Below, piece after piece: positions 45,998 through 60,019 of a DNA stretch of 64,000 bases. How positions within the stretch are numbered: position 1 is the stretch's first letter; the number at the start of each line of letters is the position of its first letter. The stretch covers positions 16,405,250 to 16,469,249 of the forward strand of contig NC_072458.1 of assembly GCF_027596085.1 (NCBI RefSeq), given 5' to 3'. Position numbers and translations under genes: made by a program. The notes beneath the pieces are model-generated. The model was given only the letters and a program-made list of their open reading frames with translations. It was not told where the DNA came from and made no database searches. Origin of the DNA: Anoplopoma fimbria. Lineage: Eukaryota; Chordata; Actinopteri; Perciformes; Anoplopomatidae.

Positions 45998-48900
45998 GCT
46001 GTCCTTTTATCCCTCATGGGATCAGATAATGCAATCATAGCCAATCAATGGGAGTCTAATACAGCGAGCGCCCCTCTTTAGTTTGGAGACGCCGCTCTCC
46101 TCTGTGGTTCCTCTGTGAGGAAGAGGAAGAGAAAAGCGAGAAACCTCTTCCCTTCTCTTTCTGCCTATCTCTCTCTGTAATTATCACTTAATGTCCTTCG
46201 GTAATCTGTAGACGTCTGTCTCTCGCCCAGTCCTTTCTTCCCCTCGCTGGAGAGTAAATGTATCACAGTCTGAAATAAATCTGCCAGCCTTTTTATTATT
46301 GTATATTTAGCACCAGAACAGAGTAAATGGAGCCGTCCCAGACCGCAAGCTTCCGGTAGCGCAGTTCCTCAGCTCTGGCTGTCTGTCTTTGCCACAGCCA
46401 AGTCCTGAGATCAAAGCCTCCTGTACTATATACAGTTAGCTAGTCATCCTCGAGCGTTGACCTCAAGCGAGTTTTCATGTCTGAGAAAGACACTGTGTGT
46501 TTGTGCATGAGCCACATGCAGAGTGTATAGAATTAGTTCACTATACAAGTATGACTCTCAGAAGGGCAGTTTTGCATGAACATCTGTACTTTACTGAATG
46601 TGTGTAAGAGCTCTCATTTCTGTCTACAGTCATATATATCTGCGCTGTAAGTCAAGCTTTGTCATGGCATTGTCTTGTGTTTGTTTGATGTCAAAAATGA
46701 CAGCAGCAAAACCCTGGGAAGTTGTCTCATGGTATTCAACAAGCACAATTAGCATCACATATGATCTGATATATTTGTGATGTATTTGTAATTCTCACCC
46801 AGAGGGTGTGTCTTCAGTTGCCTGCGGTAACAAGGAAAACTCAATCATTTGAATAAACCAAACACAGTAACTGATTTGATTTAAAATATGTATCCACATA
46901 TTTGTGTTGGCGGGACATAGACAGTCAAATAGGAATACAAACTGGCGTGATCCTGGTCTTTAGGAAATTTACAATAACCAGTGAGCTGCAGATCAAAATA
47001 ATGGTTATATGACAAACATACCTCTTCTGCCACTCCAAGTGACAGTAGCACAATGCAAACTTGACCAAAGTGACCAAAACATAGACAGTTACATTGCGTG
47101 AAAAAAGATAACAATTATATATTTAATAGTTTTATATAACATCCAGTTTATAATCCAGTCATGAGAACAAATTTGGAACAATGGGCGGTGTATATTAAAT
47201 GAATCGGACCAGGCATTGGGGGTAGCCTACGTCAGAAAAAAAGAAAAAGGAACCACTGGGATGTCTATTGAAGAATAGGTCCACACCATCCATACAATTA
47301 AACAGTATGCAAGTTTATAGATCAGCTGAACTGATCCATCAATTAGTTTCACTGAACACCGCCCTTAGTTTAGCATCAAGAAAAAAAGAACTGTAGAATG
47401 AATGCATCCATTATTTTAGTTCTAGTAATTTTAATTAAAAAAAGGATCTATCAAGACCAATAAAAGTGGTATGACCTCCCTCAGGATATTAAAATGATGT
47501 TTGTTATTACCCTCATCCTTCTTCCATCAAAGTCTTCCTCTCTTTCCCTGCACACTTAAATGTAATCCCCATTTCTGGGAACGCTAAAAATGACCCAGCA
47601 GTGCGGTGGCGGCAAGTTTTTATGCTGGTTTTTAGGGGCTTATGCCAGCTCTTCGGAGCTGCCGTCGGATAGAGGTGTTGGCCGGATGCCTCCCTGATAA
47701 GGCCGTAATCTGAGGTGTAAAGTTATAGGAGGGATTTGGGAAAGTGAGAGGCTGTCAAAGAGCGGCAGCCCAAAACAGGGATGGAGCACCAACTCCTGGG
47801 TTTACCGCTCTGTGAGAGCTCTTCTGACCAAACCAATTAATCCAAATCCTTTCAAGCTAACCGGGAAACAGATGCATGTGTTTCCTGTTTTGAATCCTTC
47901 CTCGTTTTGTACTTTTCCTTTCAGAATTGCAAAGTTTCTAAACTGAATGCCATTTTCTTTGGACCCCGACAAAAATAGAAAGCTGATAGAGGAAATAAGC
48001 ATAGCATGGCTCCATGCAATAAAAATTAAGTCTCCCCCATAAACTTGAATGATAGTCAGCTTCCAAGTCAAAAAGCTGGGGCAAAACTACTTTTACAGTG
48101 GCTAATATTAGCTGAGTCTTAAAAACCCCAGTCATCAAATGGGGCACAGTCGCATGCACGGCTGAGGGGACACAGTGGATAAGCCTTGAACTTTTTTTTC
48201 ATTTTTCACTTTCCCCCTTTTTTCTCCTCCTCTTTCTCTGCGGCTCATAAAAGATTGCGTCTTGTGTGTGATGTGGCGGAGGAGTGCAGTCAGAATGAAC
48301 TGATTACGGATGAGGGCCGGCATGCCTTTGAGCCATGGCACAGAACGACATTCTTCAAGCACTTAAAAATAGTAACAGTTTGCTTTTTTCAGGTTTTTTG
48401 TTCGGAGGACTTTGGGGCATCCTCTGCTGGCTTTCTTTGGAGACTTGAATCATAACCAGATTCCTCTTCACCCCCCCCCCTCCCCCTCCCCTCCCTCCTC
48501 ATTTCTTTCATTTTGTTATTTGGAGTTTGTTTAATCTTGTGAAGAAAATTGGCCTAGCGTGGGAAAGGCGGAATTCTTTTGGGGATAGGTTTTGTTGTTT
48601 TAGAGTTGTGCGCACTGTTGTTTCTTTTTTTTTTCAGTGCAGGGAGAAAAAGTACCAGTTTGTGCCAAAACCTCATGAAGTATAGATAAAAACGAGATGA
48701 GTGAGAGGGAGGCCGCAACACCACGACAAAGATATGGGCTGTCTAAGCAAGAGCTTTACAAATGACAATCTCCAGGGGGAAGAAAAAAAAAGGGGGGGAT
48801 AACATAAGGGAGGAACGGAATGGAAGAGGAGGGGGAGGAAAAGAGGAGAAACAAATGTGGATTGATTGGTGGGAGGGGGAGGAGGAAGGAGGGAGATGGG

Positions 48901-49137
48901 TATTGGGGGGGGGGGGGATAACGCAGAGCAGTGTAGACGGAGGGGGAGATGAGAGGGGAAACATTCCCCCTTGCCCACATTAAAGACATAAAAAAGAAAA
49001 CAAACAGAAAAACATGTCTGACATAAAGAGGCTGGTTTCCGCGGCGACAGCACAATGGCTGCCTGTGGCTCTCGGGGCCCTCGCCGTCCCGTCTGGGGCC
49101 CGGCACCAGCGAAAGTCACCGCAGTCACAGGGCCCGT

Positions 49138-49140
<3 letters not shown>
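45998..49140. other. Upstream intergenic DNA of heyl
   Basis: No exon is supported. 47,570-47,850, 48,240-48,420 and 49,020-49,140 have mixed composition, unlike the AT-rich flanks, and could be conserved noncoding elements. The C/G homopolymer-rich stretch 48,470-48,500 and the GA-rich stretch 48,770-48,960 are low complexity. Confidence 0.45.

Positions 49141-49230
<90 letters not shown>
49141..49230 (+). repeat. (TG)n microsatellite
   Basis: 90 bp of uninterrupted TG. Confidence 0.99.
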
Positions 49231-49234
<4 letters not shown>

Positions 49235-52165
49235 ATGGTGAATGTCATCACAGGCCTAGTGCTGTGGGAACCGCCATGAAAGGGACCCCACTCGGAAGCC
49301 ACAAAAGTTCCTTTCTGCTTCTTCTCCTCGGCTTTTAGCCTCTTTATTTATCTGTGTGTAGGGGAGCCGGATGAGGAGGGAGGACTTTCTCTCGCTCTCT
49401 CTGTTCTCCCTCTATGTCTCTCGCTCTCTCGCAAGCAGCATGACCCATAACTGCAGCCCTCCTGCCCTCTTGACACCTCAAATCACAGCAGCCACTATCT
49501 CATACATATATACTGACTCTGTCTAACTCTGTTTCGGAGTTTGGAGGTTTATTCACACCTCAAATCAGCTCAATCAGATCATAAAAAAAACACATTGCAG
49601 CTCTTTGGCAGGCACCCTATGGAACAAACATGGCGTTCCCAGGAATGCCTCGTATATCCAGGTTATACCGAGTGAATCGTGGAGACGTCCAGGCAGGCAG
49701 TGCCACGGGTCCCAGGCATTCCTTATGTGTCTGAAGGGGCAGATAATTCCCTCATGGGTCCAGCCTAGACAGTGCCAAGCTACTCCGGTGCCAGTTCCCA
49801 TGCCAATCCAATCTTGACCCCAGTGACTGAGCGCCCAGCCTCAACCCTACTGCTATGAAGGCCTCATACCAATAAGAAATCTACAGATTTTTTTGGGCGG
49901 GATGTCAATAGCACTTGCATACAGCACGGTACCATGCAGGGCTCCTTTGACCACAATTGGCCTTTCATATATTTCACAGCTGGGATTCTAAACAGAGAAC
50001 AAACTTTTCCTTTTGACTTATGCTGATTATATCTGACAAGTTCTTTTTTTTTGGTATGTTTTTACTTAAAAGAAACATTGCGATTCTTAAGTCTTTTTGT
50101 AGATTTTGTAGATTATAACCATGGTTGTAAAGTGCTTCAACATTACAAAAAAAAAGGCAAGCAAGAATTGCAAAAAATGTTTTGCTTGCATTATCATAAA
50201 CATGCTTATGATTTCAACACAATCAATGCAGGAGAAAACTGTCTACATGTTGTATTATGAAGTGATTTTTATACCAACCCATTTTTGTGCCTGGTTCATT
50301 GGAAGTCGTAAATCACTTAAAATCTTTAAACAAATTTGGTTCTAAAAATTAAAAAAAAAAATGTTTCATGGACTACAACACCATCATTACATTCAAACAG
50401 CTTGTCTCTGCATGATGTATTGACACAGCTAATGTGGGTCATTGTGCACTTTTAAGACAAAACAAAATGCTGTGTGAATGTCTAATTCTTTTACTTATGT
50501 TTCCCTTTTAAAAGGTATATTCTTTTCAGGGTTTTTTTTACAATGGAAAATCTATATTTTGGGGGATAAAAAATGTTGCTGAAATACGGCTTTCTGTTGC
50601 CGAGTACAAATAATCAAAGTCAACCATGCAACGAGACATACAGTGTTGGGCCAGTTATTCTGTTTTACATGAATGCAGCTGAAAAAAGTCTCAAACAAAA
50701 TATCTTGCCGAGCTGGTTCCATCTCACAGACTCTCAAACAATAGCAATAGTCATGCATCAGAGGCAATAATTGCAGCTGAGTGTTTGCGTCTTATAAATT
50801 GTGGGTATGCACTGTCCACAATCGTGTGAGGGAGTTGCGTGTTTGCTTGTATGAATCAGTTGTGTGTATGTCCCTGAGCGTTCACACGTTCATATTGGAG
50901 TTGCGCATGTGTGCGTGTGTGCGCAAATTGTTAAAGTATGAGCTTGTTAATTTCAATAAGGGACGTTGCCTTGTTGTGGTTTGGAGGGATGGGAGGGAGA
51001 GGACTTGAAGTGGCCGACCAAGATCGCCAGAAATCTCCCAGAATTCCATCCCACCATCCAGTGCCAGCCCTCTTTCTCTCTCTTCCTCTCATGTTCCTCT
51101 CCTTCACAATCCCTTCACACACCCCGACCATGAAACTATTTTCATAATTAACTTATTTATTCATTCATTCACCCTCTTAATTACTTTCCACTGCGTGCGT
51201 GTTTTTTAATGCAACTTGCCTCATCCTCCTGGAACAACTGGGACTGCGAAAATGTTGAGGGAAACCAGAGTGATTTCATTAAGAACAACGACAACAAAGA
51301 AACCAGAAAGATTGGCGATACAGAGAAGAAAGTTGTTCATTTAAGAGAAGGGTGGACGATAAAAATAACAACAGAGGATTGACTGAAGCCTGACTCCATA
51401 GATGTCTCCTTTCTTTCAGACTCTTTCTTCCACGTTTTCTGATGCTGAAATGAGATCCAGATCTGAATTAAGGAATGATTGGTAATGAAAGGATATGTGG
51501 AGAGGGGGTTGTTTTGCGCAAGGGGACAGAAAGAGAGTTTTCTCTTTTCTGTTAGTCCTGACTCATAGCCTACTCACCACACTATAAGCCCCCTGGTGAT
51601 TGTCACACTGATTACTGACACTTGGGCATTGCAAACACACGCACATGCACATGTTTTAAGTTAGTTTATTACTTTAGGAGTAGCCTATGATATGATAAAA
51701 TGCAGGCGGGCAGGGCTCAGTTACATCTAATGCAAGAGAGATTAACAGAAAAACAATGCTGTTGAAAAGCACATCATCATAAAAAGAGACAAAGAGAAAG
51801 AAACATCTGGAGTAAGAGATATTGTCAAAAATATACCTGATTTTATATATAAAGCTTAAAGGATCAAAATAAGCCTACATAAAAAAGGCTTAACTTGTTC
51901 CAAAAACATACACAAAGATCTCGCACTGATGCATTGTAGTATGTTTAAACTAACACACCCTTCCAGTCTGCCAGGCAGGAAGAGACACACTCAGCTGGGC
52001 ATTGTGTGGAAGGGGGCATGCCACTTGGCCTCTCTCCGTCTTTCACACACACATGCACACACCGCTGGGTCAGTCAGGCATCCCTCCTAACAGCGGGCGC
52101 CTGGTTTCCATGGCAATCTGTACCAGCAATCTTCCCACGGTGGCAGCGGAACCGAGCGCTGTTTG
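49231..52165. other. Upstream intergenic DNA of heyl
   Basis: No coding exon is recognised. 50,630-50,780 has a non-repetitive, balanced composition with TGCATCAGAGGCAATAATTG and may be a regulatory element. The RBPJ-like TTCCCACG lies at 52,132-52,139. Confidence 0.45.
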
Positions 52166-52170
52166 TGTGC

Positions 52171-52238
<68 letters not shown>
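52166..52238 (+). repeat. (TG)n microsatellite
   Basis: About 65 bp of TG. Confidence 0.98.
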
Positions 52239-52243
<5 letters not shown>

Positions 52244-52439
52244 TGGGCTACAGGGAGCACTATCTTGTCCACTGAAGAGCCCAGATGTTCAGACACTCAC
52301 TGGGCTGATTCCTCTCTTGACCCTTGCACACACGCAAGTTTGGAAGAGGGTGGGTTTTTAAAAAAAGTCTGCACTGGAGCTCAAAGGTCTCACTTGCTCA
52401 ATTTGCAAGATTATTTAAAGTCCTGATTTTGACCTACAA

Positions 52440-52800
52440 ATAACAACATTTAAGCAGTTGCAAATCTTTATGGTTTAGTTCTGTGATTCTAAACACAGGA
52501 TTAGCTGACAGATAGTTAGCTAAATGTAAAATTAGTGGATAAACATTTGAAAAAATTGTTAGTTAACGTAAATTTAAAGAAGCAAGTTGAAATAGTTAGC
52601 TCAAAGTAACAGATAAATCGTTGAAATAGTTAGAATAGCTAATTGTAAATAATGGATTAACAGTTGTAGCTAGCCAAAAGCATTGCATTATTGAAAAAGT
52701 TAGCTAAAACTAGGCTAATGGATGAATAGTTAAAAGCTAAAAGTAACAGCTAAACCATGGTTGCTAAAAGTCATGGTTAAGCTAATATGATAAAACATCT
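52440..52800 (+). repeat. Degenerate AGTTAGCTAAA-type tandem repeat
   Basis: Variants of (A)GTTAGCTAAA(A)GTAA recur roughly every 30-40 bp, with strong divergence between units. No ORF. Confidence 0.6.
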
Positions 52801-52916
52801 AGCTTCTGCCACTTAGTATGTATTACATCGACAATTTAATTGTATGAAAAATATGTTGTAACAATACCTATATTTATTTAAAAAGCTAAAACATCCATTC
52901 ATAAGTATAGATATGG

Positions 52917-53040
52917 AACATAAGATAAGATAAGATAAGATAAGATAATCCTTTATTAGTCCCGCAGCGGGGAAATTTACAGGATTACAGCAGCATAGGT
53001 TAAAGTGCAAACAAGAGACATAGTAAAACATGCCAGTGCA
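52917..53040 (-). mobile_element. LINE 3' end with (TAAGA)n tail
   Basis: TAAGA repeats (52,921-52,947) followed by TCCTTTATTAGTCCCGCAGC and GGGGAAATTTACAGGATTAC are the complement of a very common fish non-LTR element 3' end. The class (possibly Rex family) is not certain from this short piece. Confidence 0.7.
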
Positions 53041-53380
53041 GTGCTGAGCCTAGGCCTGGCAGGTTGGAAATTACTGGTATAAACTATTATATATTTCATA
53101 GCAAACAGTAATTTAAGCAATATGAGGGTTTATAAAGTAAATAGCAAAAAATTATGAAGGATTTTCTTTTTATTGTGGCTCTTTGCTGATTACTGACAGC
53201 TGCCTAGAGGTTCATCTCTCACTGTGTCTTCTCTCTGTGGTTTGACTCTCACACTCATTCCCAAAAAATTGTTCAATGAGTCCATTCTTCAAGTCACCTG
53301 TGCGATTGTGTGAGAGTCAAGCTTTACGCGCTGTCACACACTCTCCCTGCTGATGATGGAGTGTTTTTCACAGTCCATCA

Positions 53381-53388
53381 TTCCCACA
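53381..53388 (-). promoter_or_regulatory. Possible RBPJ (CSL) site upstream of heyl
   Basis: TTCCCACA is the complement of TGTGGGAA, a match to the Notch-effector consensus YGTGGGAA, 830 bp before the heyl ATG. Hey genes are direct Notch targets. No paired site is visible next to it, and about one chance match in 15-20 kb is expected. Confidence 0.3.
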
Positions 53389-53737
53389 CTCCTCACCTCT
53401 CTCCTCCCCTCCCTCCCGCTGCCATTGTTCTACAAAGCAGTGTAATTAAAGGAGCAGAAATAGACAGAGAGGAGGATAGAGAGAAGGAAGGAAGGAGAGC
53501 AGGATGAGATTGAAGGCTAATTGACTGAGGATGACTGAGCAAAGGGGTGGAAAGATGGGGCCGGGGGGTAAGGAGGGAGGGTGACAAGCTGGGGAAGGCC
53601 AGATTAAAGGGAGGGAGGAGGGACAGGGAGAAAAGGCGGGGGAGGGGGAGCCAAAACTGGCAACCCTGCCCCAACTGCCAAAGCCCTTATTTTGTCATTG
53701 GGTGGCTGTGACAGAGAGAGGGAGCCAAGAGAGACAT

Positions 53738-53739
<2 letters not shown>

Positions 53740-53830
<91 letters not shown>
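53740..53830 (+). repeat. (GA)n microsatellite
   Basis: About 90 bp of pure GA, roughly 200 bp upstream of the probable heyl transcription start. Confidence 0.99.
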
Positions 53831-53832
<2 letters not shown>

Positions 53833-54017
53833 TATGACTGGATGCCAATGATAGAGTAAAAAGACTAAAGCAGCTTGTGAATTTTCTTAGTTGTCATGGG
53901 CCCTCGGGGGTCGATCTAGTGGCACCGCTGACTCACAGAGGACAGGACAGAAGACACATGAAGAGACGACGAACAAGACAAACACAAGTGACGAGAAGTA
54001 ACTAAGGACAACAAGGC

Positions 54018-54026
54018 TTTTATAAG
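54018..54026 (+). promoter_or_regulatory. TATA-like box of heyl
   Basis: CTTTTATAAG about 200 bp before the ATG would place transcription start near 54,050 and give a 5' UTR of about 170 nt. It is supported by position and motif only. Confidence 0.4.
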
Positions 54027-54218
54027 TGTGAGCGCAAGAGAGACAAGAGAGTGAGGGGCACACAGGGTGAGCACTTGGTCCACGGGGGGAGACAGTCTTC
54101 AGCAAGTGTTGCCTCCACGCAGCATAGAGAGCGGACGAAAAGATCACTCAGATCCATCGGGTCATCATCCACCCATCCATCCTTACATCAGCCTGGCAAG
54201 TGAGCGAGGGGCACAGAC

Positions 54219-56339
54219 ATGAAGAGACCTCACGACTACAGCTCCCCAGACTCGGACACAGATGAGTTTATTGACGTGGGACAAGAAGACGGCTTTTGGT
54301 GAGCATCCGCCAACCACACCTGAAGTTGTAACACTTGCCCTCCAGTTAGACTTAAAAGGGAAATTACATGGTTTAAAGCTGAAATTAGTAGCTAAGGACA
54401 AATTTGTTCCTAACATACTTGGCAGTGAACTGTGGGCTTTAGAAGCATTTTGACACTTAGATGCTGCCATGCAAGTTGAAAGACTCAAGGAAAAGTTTCA
54501 GTTTTTAAGTCTCAGAAGCTGATGTGGCTCATAATTAAAAAAATATATATATATGATTCCAATTCTGAAAAATGTTCTGCATTCAGCTCGAATGTTTTCT
54601 CTCAAATTTTCTGACAAATGTATATAAGTGTTTTGACACACCTTTCAAAAAGCTGAGCTGTCAGTTTAAAGTTTAACTTTAGGCCTCTGGCAGCTAATCT
54701 CCTGTATTCACTGAGATATAAAGTCATGCATTTTTTCCTCTAAATGAAACAGTGTTATGTTTTCTCCTTTTACTTGCCCATGTGAGTAAATGCAGAGGTT
54801 GGTCATTAAATGTATGAAATGCATTACAATAAGCATAGGTTAAAAATGATGTAAGGCGTGTCATGTCCGAAGCATGAAGACGAGCAGGGGTCATGAGCAC
54901 AATTTTCTTACACTGAATCCTTTAAAAGAATATATTCAAAAATATATATTCAGATCAAATTTATTTTTCAAATAGTATTTGGGTAATTATTATTGGGATG
55001 TAGCAATAATACATTTTTGATTATTTCTAGTTCAGGAACTCCAACTTGGTGATGCATAAAAACATAACTGTGAAATTAACACAAAGGCAATAGAGATGGA
55101 CAACCAAAGATCAAATATACTGAAGAGTTTGAAGCATTTTTTAGGAATATTTTGTGTGTGTGAATGCAATGACATTATTTTATTACTTCAGTGTATGACA
55201 TATGTCTACAAACATTTAGCATTTAATTTAATTTGAGATTTAATTTGAGATTTACTTCACTGTCAAAAATACAAATATTTTGAAAGGCTAAAAGTGAATT
55301 AATCTTTTCAGATTTGTTGTATAAATGTTATGATCTTACATCCTTAATTCATACAAATAATCATAGTTTATTAATTATTCATATGAAAATAGTTAAATTC
55401 ATGGAGGAAAAGATGAAAAATGCAAACCAAGAACTGTAATTATATTTTTTTAATAAAAAGTTAAGAAAAACATATGAACCTTTGAATGCAAATGTGACCT
55501 ACAATGCGAAGCTGTTTAACTGCAGTCAATACTAAATGACTCCTAACACTGCACACACTCTTTACAAGTCATTCTTAACATTTTCCTTTTTGGGATAATT
55601 AATTTAATTCCACGTCTGGATTTACCGCAATATGGATTAAAGCAGACATTCATCAGGGTGTGTTTGTAACAGCGCATCTACAGCATATAAAAACACATTC
55701 ATAGCAACTATGGTAACATCAAAGGCCCCAAGATAGGCAGTAACACTAAAGACGGTTTGGATAAATCAAATTGTCATGTGTCACGCAAACAGAAGACAGT
55801 GCCGCCTTTTCAAGTCAGCCCATCAAACATGAACCTAAACAAAAACACACAGCTAAATTGGCAGCCTTCATGTTGAAATCTAATAGAAGCGCAGGGAGTC
55901 TTTGGTGGGGCAGTTTGAAGGGAACTCCAAGCTGTCAGACCCGTAAGATGAGAGTTCACAAACAAACACAATCCACATTGAGAGACTGTACTCGGAGGAG
56001 CTCGGATCCCATGCTGCATGCTTGAGCCCCATGCGAACGAAAAGCATCGCCCCGAGGCTATATAATCATCTTTTCTAAAAGCGCTTTCGCTCGGATGGAA
56101 AGGAGAACAGCATGTCATTTCACTGAGACTAATGTCCAAAAACCAAAAACAATCTCATCTTCCCTCCTCTCCCGTGCACTCCTCGGCTTTTCTCTGCCCA
56201 AAACACAAATTAGATTGAAGGGAGCTGATGTGCCATCCTGCCTCTGTGTCATATTAAGAAGGGTAATAATAACAATATGCAGGAGAATCAAAGCTAACAT
56301 GTTTCTCTCTGTGCCAATACCATCCTCCCATTTCCCTCA

Positions 56340-56387
<48 letters not shown>

Positions 56388-57776
56388 CATGGTACAGCCC
56401 AGTCACCGGGTCCATGTCTCCTGGCAGCGCCTCGCAGATTCTGGCCCGAAAGAAGAGACGAGGGGTGAGTGGATTTTAGGCCTGGATCTTAATCTTTTTA
56501 GTCCTGTCGTTTTTTGGTCGGCCCTGACTGTTCCTTGGCTTTCCTTGCTGCGTAGATCATAGAGAAGAGGCGCCGAGACCGGATCAACCACAGCCTGTCA
56601 GAGCTCAGGAGGCTGGTGCCCAGTGCTTTCGAAAAACAGGTGACCGCTCATAAATCCACGATCATTTAACATCACTCTCCTTTAACATTAGAAGTGAGAA
56701 AAAACGGCTAAATGAAATCTGACTCAACTGAGTAAAACCTTCATTTTCTCTGAAGGGCTCATCTAAGCTGGAGAAGGCGGAGATCCTGCAGATGACCGTG
56801 GACCACCTCAAACTCCTTCATGCCATGGGAGGAAAAGGTGAGACTTCTGAGTTTAAAACAATTCACTTTCTAGCTCTCTTTTCTGCTTGTCGTCCATTTC
56901 CTGTGGAACATAGACAAGAAAAGCCTATGGAATAATGCTGGAAAGCATCGAAAACCCCCCAAAACAAATACAATGATTTAATATCATCTTTTTTTTGGGC
57001 ATGTACAGTAATTCGATTTTCTTTATGTCTTAACTGCATTCCATTACTATTATTCATTTTATGACTAAGCTTACTTTTTCTCTCCCAGGTTACTTTGATG
57101 CGAGGGCCCTGGCAGTGGACTACAGGACCTTGGGCTTTAGGGAGTGCGTCGGAGAGGTCGTACGGTACCTCAGCTCTCTTGACGGGGAGTCCCGGACCCG
57201 ATAGGAGCCCGCCTGGTCTCCCACCTTTCTCACTGTGCCAGCGAGCTAGACCCCCTCCTCCTACAGTCGCCCCCGGCCTCTGCCATGCCCTTTTCTCCTT
57301 GGCCTTGGGCATCCTTCACTCAAATCTCCCCCAACTCACAGGCCTCCTCCTCACCTGCTTTCCACAGTGGGCGAAGGGATCTGGCCCTGCTGGGGAGCTA
57401 CCCGTCACCCGCCTCCCTCCGTCTCGGCCCCCTGGCTGGCTGCCAGCAGGGTGTTCCGTCACTCCTTGCGCCTACAGCCCTGGCCACCGTCCACAGGTTG
57501 CCCTCCCTCGCAGCGTCCCCGGTCCTAGCCCCCTCCAGACCGACCCAGTCGTCCCCTCACAGCGCCACCAGGGCCTCGCCCCATCCCCTCCCCACCCCTA
57601 CCTCTTCCTCTCTTTCTACCTCCTCCTCCTCTTCTTCTATTTCATCATCTTCTGCCCCACTGCAGGTCTCTTTCAGGCCCTTCGCACCCCTGGGGTCTCC
57701 TGCAGCTCAGCGCAGGGGCTTGGGCGGACAAGCCAAGTCGGCCCAGGGATGGGGGACTGAGATCGGAGCTTTCTGA
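54219..57776 (+). CDS. heyl: Heyl, bHLH-Orange Notch-effector repressor
   Basis: Nuclear transcriptional repressor of the Hairy/E(spl)-related Hey family. Coding exons: 54,219-54,298 ([20 protein letters not shown]), 56,398-56,464 ([18 protein letters not shown]), 56,556-56,639 ([20 protein letters not shown], basic region and helix 1), 56,756-56,837 ([20 protein letters not shown], loop and helix 2), and 57,089-57,776 (Orange domain [20 protein letters not shown] onward; C-terminal GWGTEIGAF). All introns have GT-AG ends and phases agree. The basic region keeps Gly (RRRGII), as in all Hey proteins. GSSKLEKAE and FDARALAVD favour Heyl over Hey1 or Hey2, and the YRPW motif is replaced by QGWG. 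In the last exon a one-base deficit in the G run at 57,184-57,187 gives an early TAG at 57,202-57,204 (142 aa); the Hey-like C-terminus continues in the other frame (about 333 aa). Confidence 0.95.
56342..56383 (+). repeat. (TC)n microsatellite at heyl exon 2 acceptor
   Basis: A 40-bp CT repeat ends 14 bp before the acceptor AG at 56,396-56,397, so it is the polypyrimidine tract of intron 1. Confidence 0.95.
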
Positions 57777-59276
<1,500 letters not shown>

Positions 59277-59468
59277 TGCCTTGCTGCATGCTTTGTTTAT
59301 GTGGTGTTTTGTGCACACACGTCTTTAGTGTGTGTTTGTGTGTGATGTGAGTCTCCATGGCTGGCGTCAGGACTGAACCGCGGTGGTGGCGTGGCTCTCG
59401 TGCGAGGCCGGCCGGCGGTCGGACGGACGGTACGGTGGTGGAATGTTTGTGGAGGGTGCGTGCGTGCG

Positions 59469-59469
59469 T

Positions 59470-59502
<33 letters not shown>

Positions 59503-59536
59503 TAGACACGAGCAATCAGACAACATACAAACATAG

Positions 59537-59623
<87 letters not shown>
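59469..59623 (+). repeat. (CA)n microsatellites
   Basis: CA runs at 59,471-59,498 and 59,538-59,622, opposite in sense to the TG run 200 bp upstream. Confidence 0.98.
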
Positions 59624-59625
<2 letters not shown>

Positions 59626-59960
59626 GTGGCTGGCACTATTCTAGCCTTCAGAGCGGAGGAGCCAGAGTCACCACCACAGCTTCCAGGAAGGACAACCACA
59701 GTCACACTGCACTGGGTTTCCCACGGGGGAGGGGAGGCTGGAGGGGGAGGGAGAGAGGAAAGAGGGGAGGGAACGATGGCGAAAAGAAGGAGGGAAGTGT
59801 GCGCGTGTTTGCGAGTGTGTATGTGAGGCGGGGGTGTGCGGAGTAGCCCGACGCTGTGGTTCAAGTTGAAAAGAGGAAGAGCTGCTCTGAGGAGGCAGAA
59901 GTGAGAGAAAAAAAAGAGTCAAGTGAAATCAGGAAGTGAGAGAGATTTCTCCTCCGATGT
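59624..59960 (+). other. Purine-rich stretch ending in a splice-donor-like site
   Basis: 59,640-59,960 is GC- and purine-rich and ends CTCCGATGT/GTAAGTAG, a strong donor match at 59,961. It could be a noncoding first exon of a plus-strand gene starting here, but no coding exon follows in the window. Confidence 0.25.
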
Positions 59961-60019
59961 GTAAGTAGACTCATCTATGCAGTAGGGCTGAATCTTTTAT
60001 TGGATTATATGTGTGCAGT

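Noticed and set aside
48743..48983. Pro-rich and Gly-rich ORFs
   Set aside because: They are low-complexity GGA/TCC-rich DNA with no domain or splice context.
57095..57760. 221-codon ORF MMRGPWQW... on plus
   Set aside because: It overlaps heyl exon 5 in the third frame. The exon's Hey-like protein lies in the other two frames; this one has no Hey motifs.
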